Positions 62,682 to 64,000 of a DNA stretch of 64,000 bases are shown piece by piece. This DNA is from Altererythrobacter sp. KTW20L. Lineage in GTDB: Bacteria > Pseudomonadota > Alphaproteobacteria > Sphingomonadales > Sphingomonadaceae. Within the stretch, counting starts at the first letter, position 1; every line of letters starts with the position of its first letter. The stretch covers positions 62,001 to 126,000 of the forward strand of contig NZ_JAMFLH010000002.1 in NCBI RefSeq assembly GCF_023501975.1, read 5' to 3'. The notes below the pieces were generated by a model. The model made no database searches, was not told the DNA's origin, and saw only the letters and a program-made list of their open reading frames with translations. The position numbers and the translations under genes were made by a program.

Positions 62682-64000
62682 TCAGAGGATACGCAGCAGA
62701 TCGGCCGAGACTGTCCCCGGGCGCGCCAGGACCACGTCGAGCATGGCGAGCTTGACCTGGCAGCGGCGCTGGTGGCCATTATCCTGCAATGCCGCATAGA
62801 CCGTCTCATCGGCCAGGCCCGACCGGTCGATGATGGCGCCAACCACGTCGCCCGGAATGTCCGCCCGCAGTTCCCCGAATCTGGGATGGCTGGCCATCAG
62901 CCCTGCCTCCCGAAGCCGGCGGAACATGGCCCGCTCGCGCTCCTGCGGCTCCACGCCCAGAATCACGTCGCCCAGCCCGGCCAGCCCCGCTTTGCGCATC
63001 GGGCAGTCTTCCCCGATACGTCCTTCGCGCTGCAGGGCCTGCAGCCACAACCGCTGGACCTCGTTGATTTCCACCAGTTCGCCGAACTCGGCAAGGCGCC
63101 GGGCATCGAGCGCAAAGACTCGGGCCACTTGCAGGGCGCGCACCAGGGCTTGTTCGTGGTTCTCGCCTGAGCGACGGGAGGAAAGATAGGCCGTGGTCAC
63201 ACCCGCGCGGAAGGCGGAATAGTCTTCGCCCGCCTCGACCGCGCCGTCCTTGCCCATGATCTGCTCCAGCGCGAGCCGCAGGCCCAACTCCTCCTCGCGT
63301 TCGGACATCGGGGTCTCAGCCTGGTTCTCGGCTGCGCTTTCGACCTGCGTTCGCGCATTCCGCTCGTTATTGTCCCCGCGGCTCAGCGCGCCGAACACCA
63401 CGGCAACCATCCATAGTATGCCGACGATCCGGATGATCCATCCGATGATCCCCGGCCCGCTGTCGGTCAGCCTGCGGTCCCACCAGCCCACGCGCTCGGG
63501 ATTGAGGTAGCTTTCAACCTCGGGATAGCGCTCGCGCACACCGTTGAGCAGGATGCGCACATCGTCCTTTTTCGCACGGAAGCGATCGAGGGGATTGGGC
63601 TTTCCCGGTCGCGCCAGTTCGGTCCAGACCTTGTGCAGCACATGGCCGGGCTGCCCCACGTTTTCGACAAAGCGCATCCCCCTGATGCGCAGGTTGAGGA
63701 AGCGCAGCGCCGGGCGTTCGTCGATCGTGCCCGCTTCGCCCAGCCAGTGGAATTCCTCGTTGGCCCGCTCGACCAGCGCGGCGGAACGCGGCCAGCCTTG
63801 CGCCATCATCTCGGCCAGGTGATGATCGATCGCATTGTACACTTCCAGCCGGGCGGCATGGGCCTCTGCCACCAGCGAGTTGACCAGGGCAAGGGCCTGT
63901 TCGTAGTCGGGGAGGGTAAAGCCATCGTCGCTGTAGTTCCCGTCCGGGAAGACCAGCTGGGCAAGGGCGCGCAACTGGCGCTCTATGCGCTGGCTGTCGG
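62682..64000 (-). CDS. Membrane protein of unknown function, partial at window end
   Basis: More than 430 residues; the frame is open through the window end at 64000, so the start is outside. One strong membrane helix (about 174-198 from the TTG at 63974, IIGWIIRIVGILWMVAVVFGALS) separates an N-terminal soluble part with helix-rich sequence from a C-terminal region of repeated helices. I recognise no domain. A short ligand-like segment, NNERNARTQVESAAENQAET, follows the helix and looks like a flexible linker. Same strand as the helicase, 44 bases upstream of it; probable co-transcription. Confidence 0.7.
   Translation of the reverse strand, partial: DSQRIERQLRALAQLVFPDGNYSDDGFTLPDYEQALALVNSLVAEAHAARLEVYNAIDHHLAEMMAQGWPRSAALVERANEEFHWLGEAGTIDERPALRFLNLRIRGMRFVENVGQPGHVLHKVWTELARPGKPNPLDRFRAKKDDVRILLNGVRERYPEVESYLNPERVGWWDRRLTDSGPGIIGWIIRIVGILWMVAVVFGALSRGDNNERNARTQVESAAENQAETPMSEREEELGLRLALEQIMGKDGAVEAGEDYSAFRAGVTTAYLSSRRSGENHEQALVRALQVARVFALDARRLAEFGELVEINEVQRLWLQALQREGRIGEDCPMRKAGLAGLGDVILGVEPQERERAMFRRLREAGLMASHPRFGELRADIPGDVVGAIIDRSGLADETVYAALQDNGHQRRCQVKLAMLDVVLARPGTVSADLLRIL

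Overview
The window is chromosomal, high-GC DNA from an alphaproteobacterium. It is most likely a sphingomonad of the Erythrobacteraceae type (Erythrobacter/Altererythrobacter-like); this is inferred from gene content, not from a search. Supporting signs are the CtrA and DivK cell-cycle regulators, an acyl carrier protein next to serine palmitoyltransferase (sphingolipid synthesis), a DUF3572 protein, a DksA with one zinc-region cysteine, two EcfG-type stress promoters (GGAAC-N16/17-sGTT), and a small-terminase-like/DUF2793 pair typical of gene transfer agent (GTA) loci. Almost all of it is ordinary, densely packed core genome with many 1-4 bp stop/start overlaps. I found no rRNA, tRNA, CRISPR array or insertion sequence.

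Layout. 0-4 kb: 3' end of rpoN, ctrA with CtrA-like boxes in its leader, a DUF2383 stress protein, a YbdG-type mechanosensitive channel, trmB. 4-11 kb: SLC13-type permease, maeB, mutS. 11-16 kb: acidic stress protein, cobalamin adenosyltransferase, HIG1 protein, gluQ, HNH nuclease, DUF4112, family-5 solute-binding lipoprotein, PilZ. 16-21 kb: dksA, Sel1 protein, then a reverse operon DUF3572-HAD-RidA-GDPD-GNAT, divergent from divK. 21-24 kb: a DUF5706 (Pycsar-effector-like) membrane protein divergent from acp-spt, then a YqaA/DedA protein. 24-25 kb: a probable GTA deletion scar under a CtrA-type promoter. 25-31 kb: MFS-queC, small secreted protein, argD-argF-hslO, double cold-shock-domain protein. 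31-34 kb: TIGR01244 phosphatase-like protein, membrane protein, sterol desaturase. 34-38 kb: OmpA-family porin and the glnK-amtB operon under a near-consensus sigma-54 promoter, with a second PII gene behind its terminator. 38-47 kb: EEP and PPOX-like proteins, prfC, a REP-like palindrome cluster, pheS-pheT, AraC regulator, CsgG/SH3-like secreted protein, rpmI-rplT. 47-56 kb: a 977-residue secreted TPR-CHAT protein, prs-cupin-hisN, glpX, hom. 56-60 kb: tonB-exbB-exbD-exbD and a divergent ExbD-like gene. 60-64 kb: an Lhr-type DEXH helicase and a partial membrane protein running off the end.

How parts connect. The nitrogen locus (sigma-54 promoter, glnK, amtB, second PII) fits with rpoN in the same window. 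CtrA is present as a gene and through candidate boxes at its own leader, at the Sel1 gene and at the GTA remnant. No complete undescribed system is evident. The most unusual items are the GTA scar, the orphan Pycsar-type effector beside the sphingolipid genes, the large secreted TPR-CHAT protein and the degenerate fourth member of the TonB locus.
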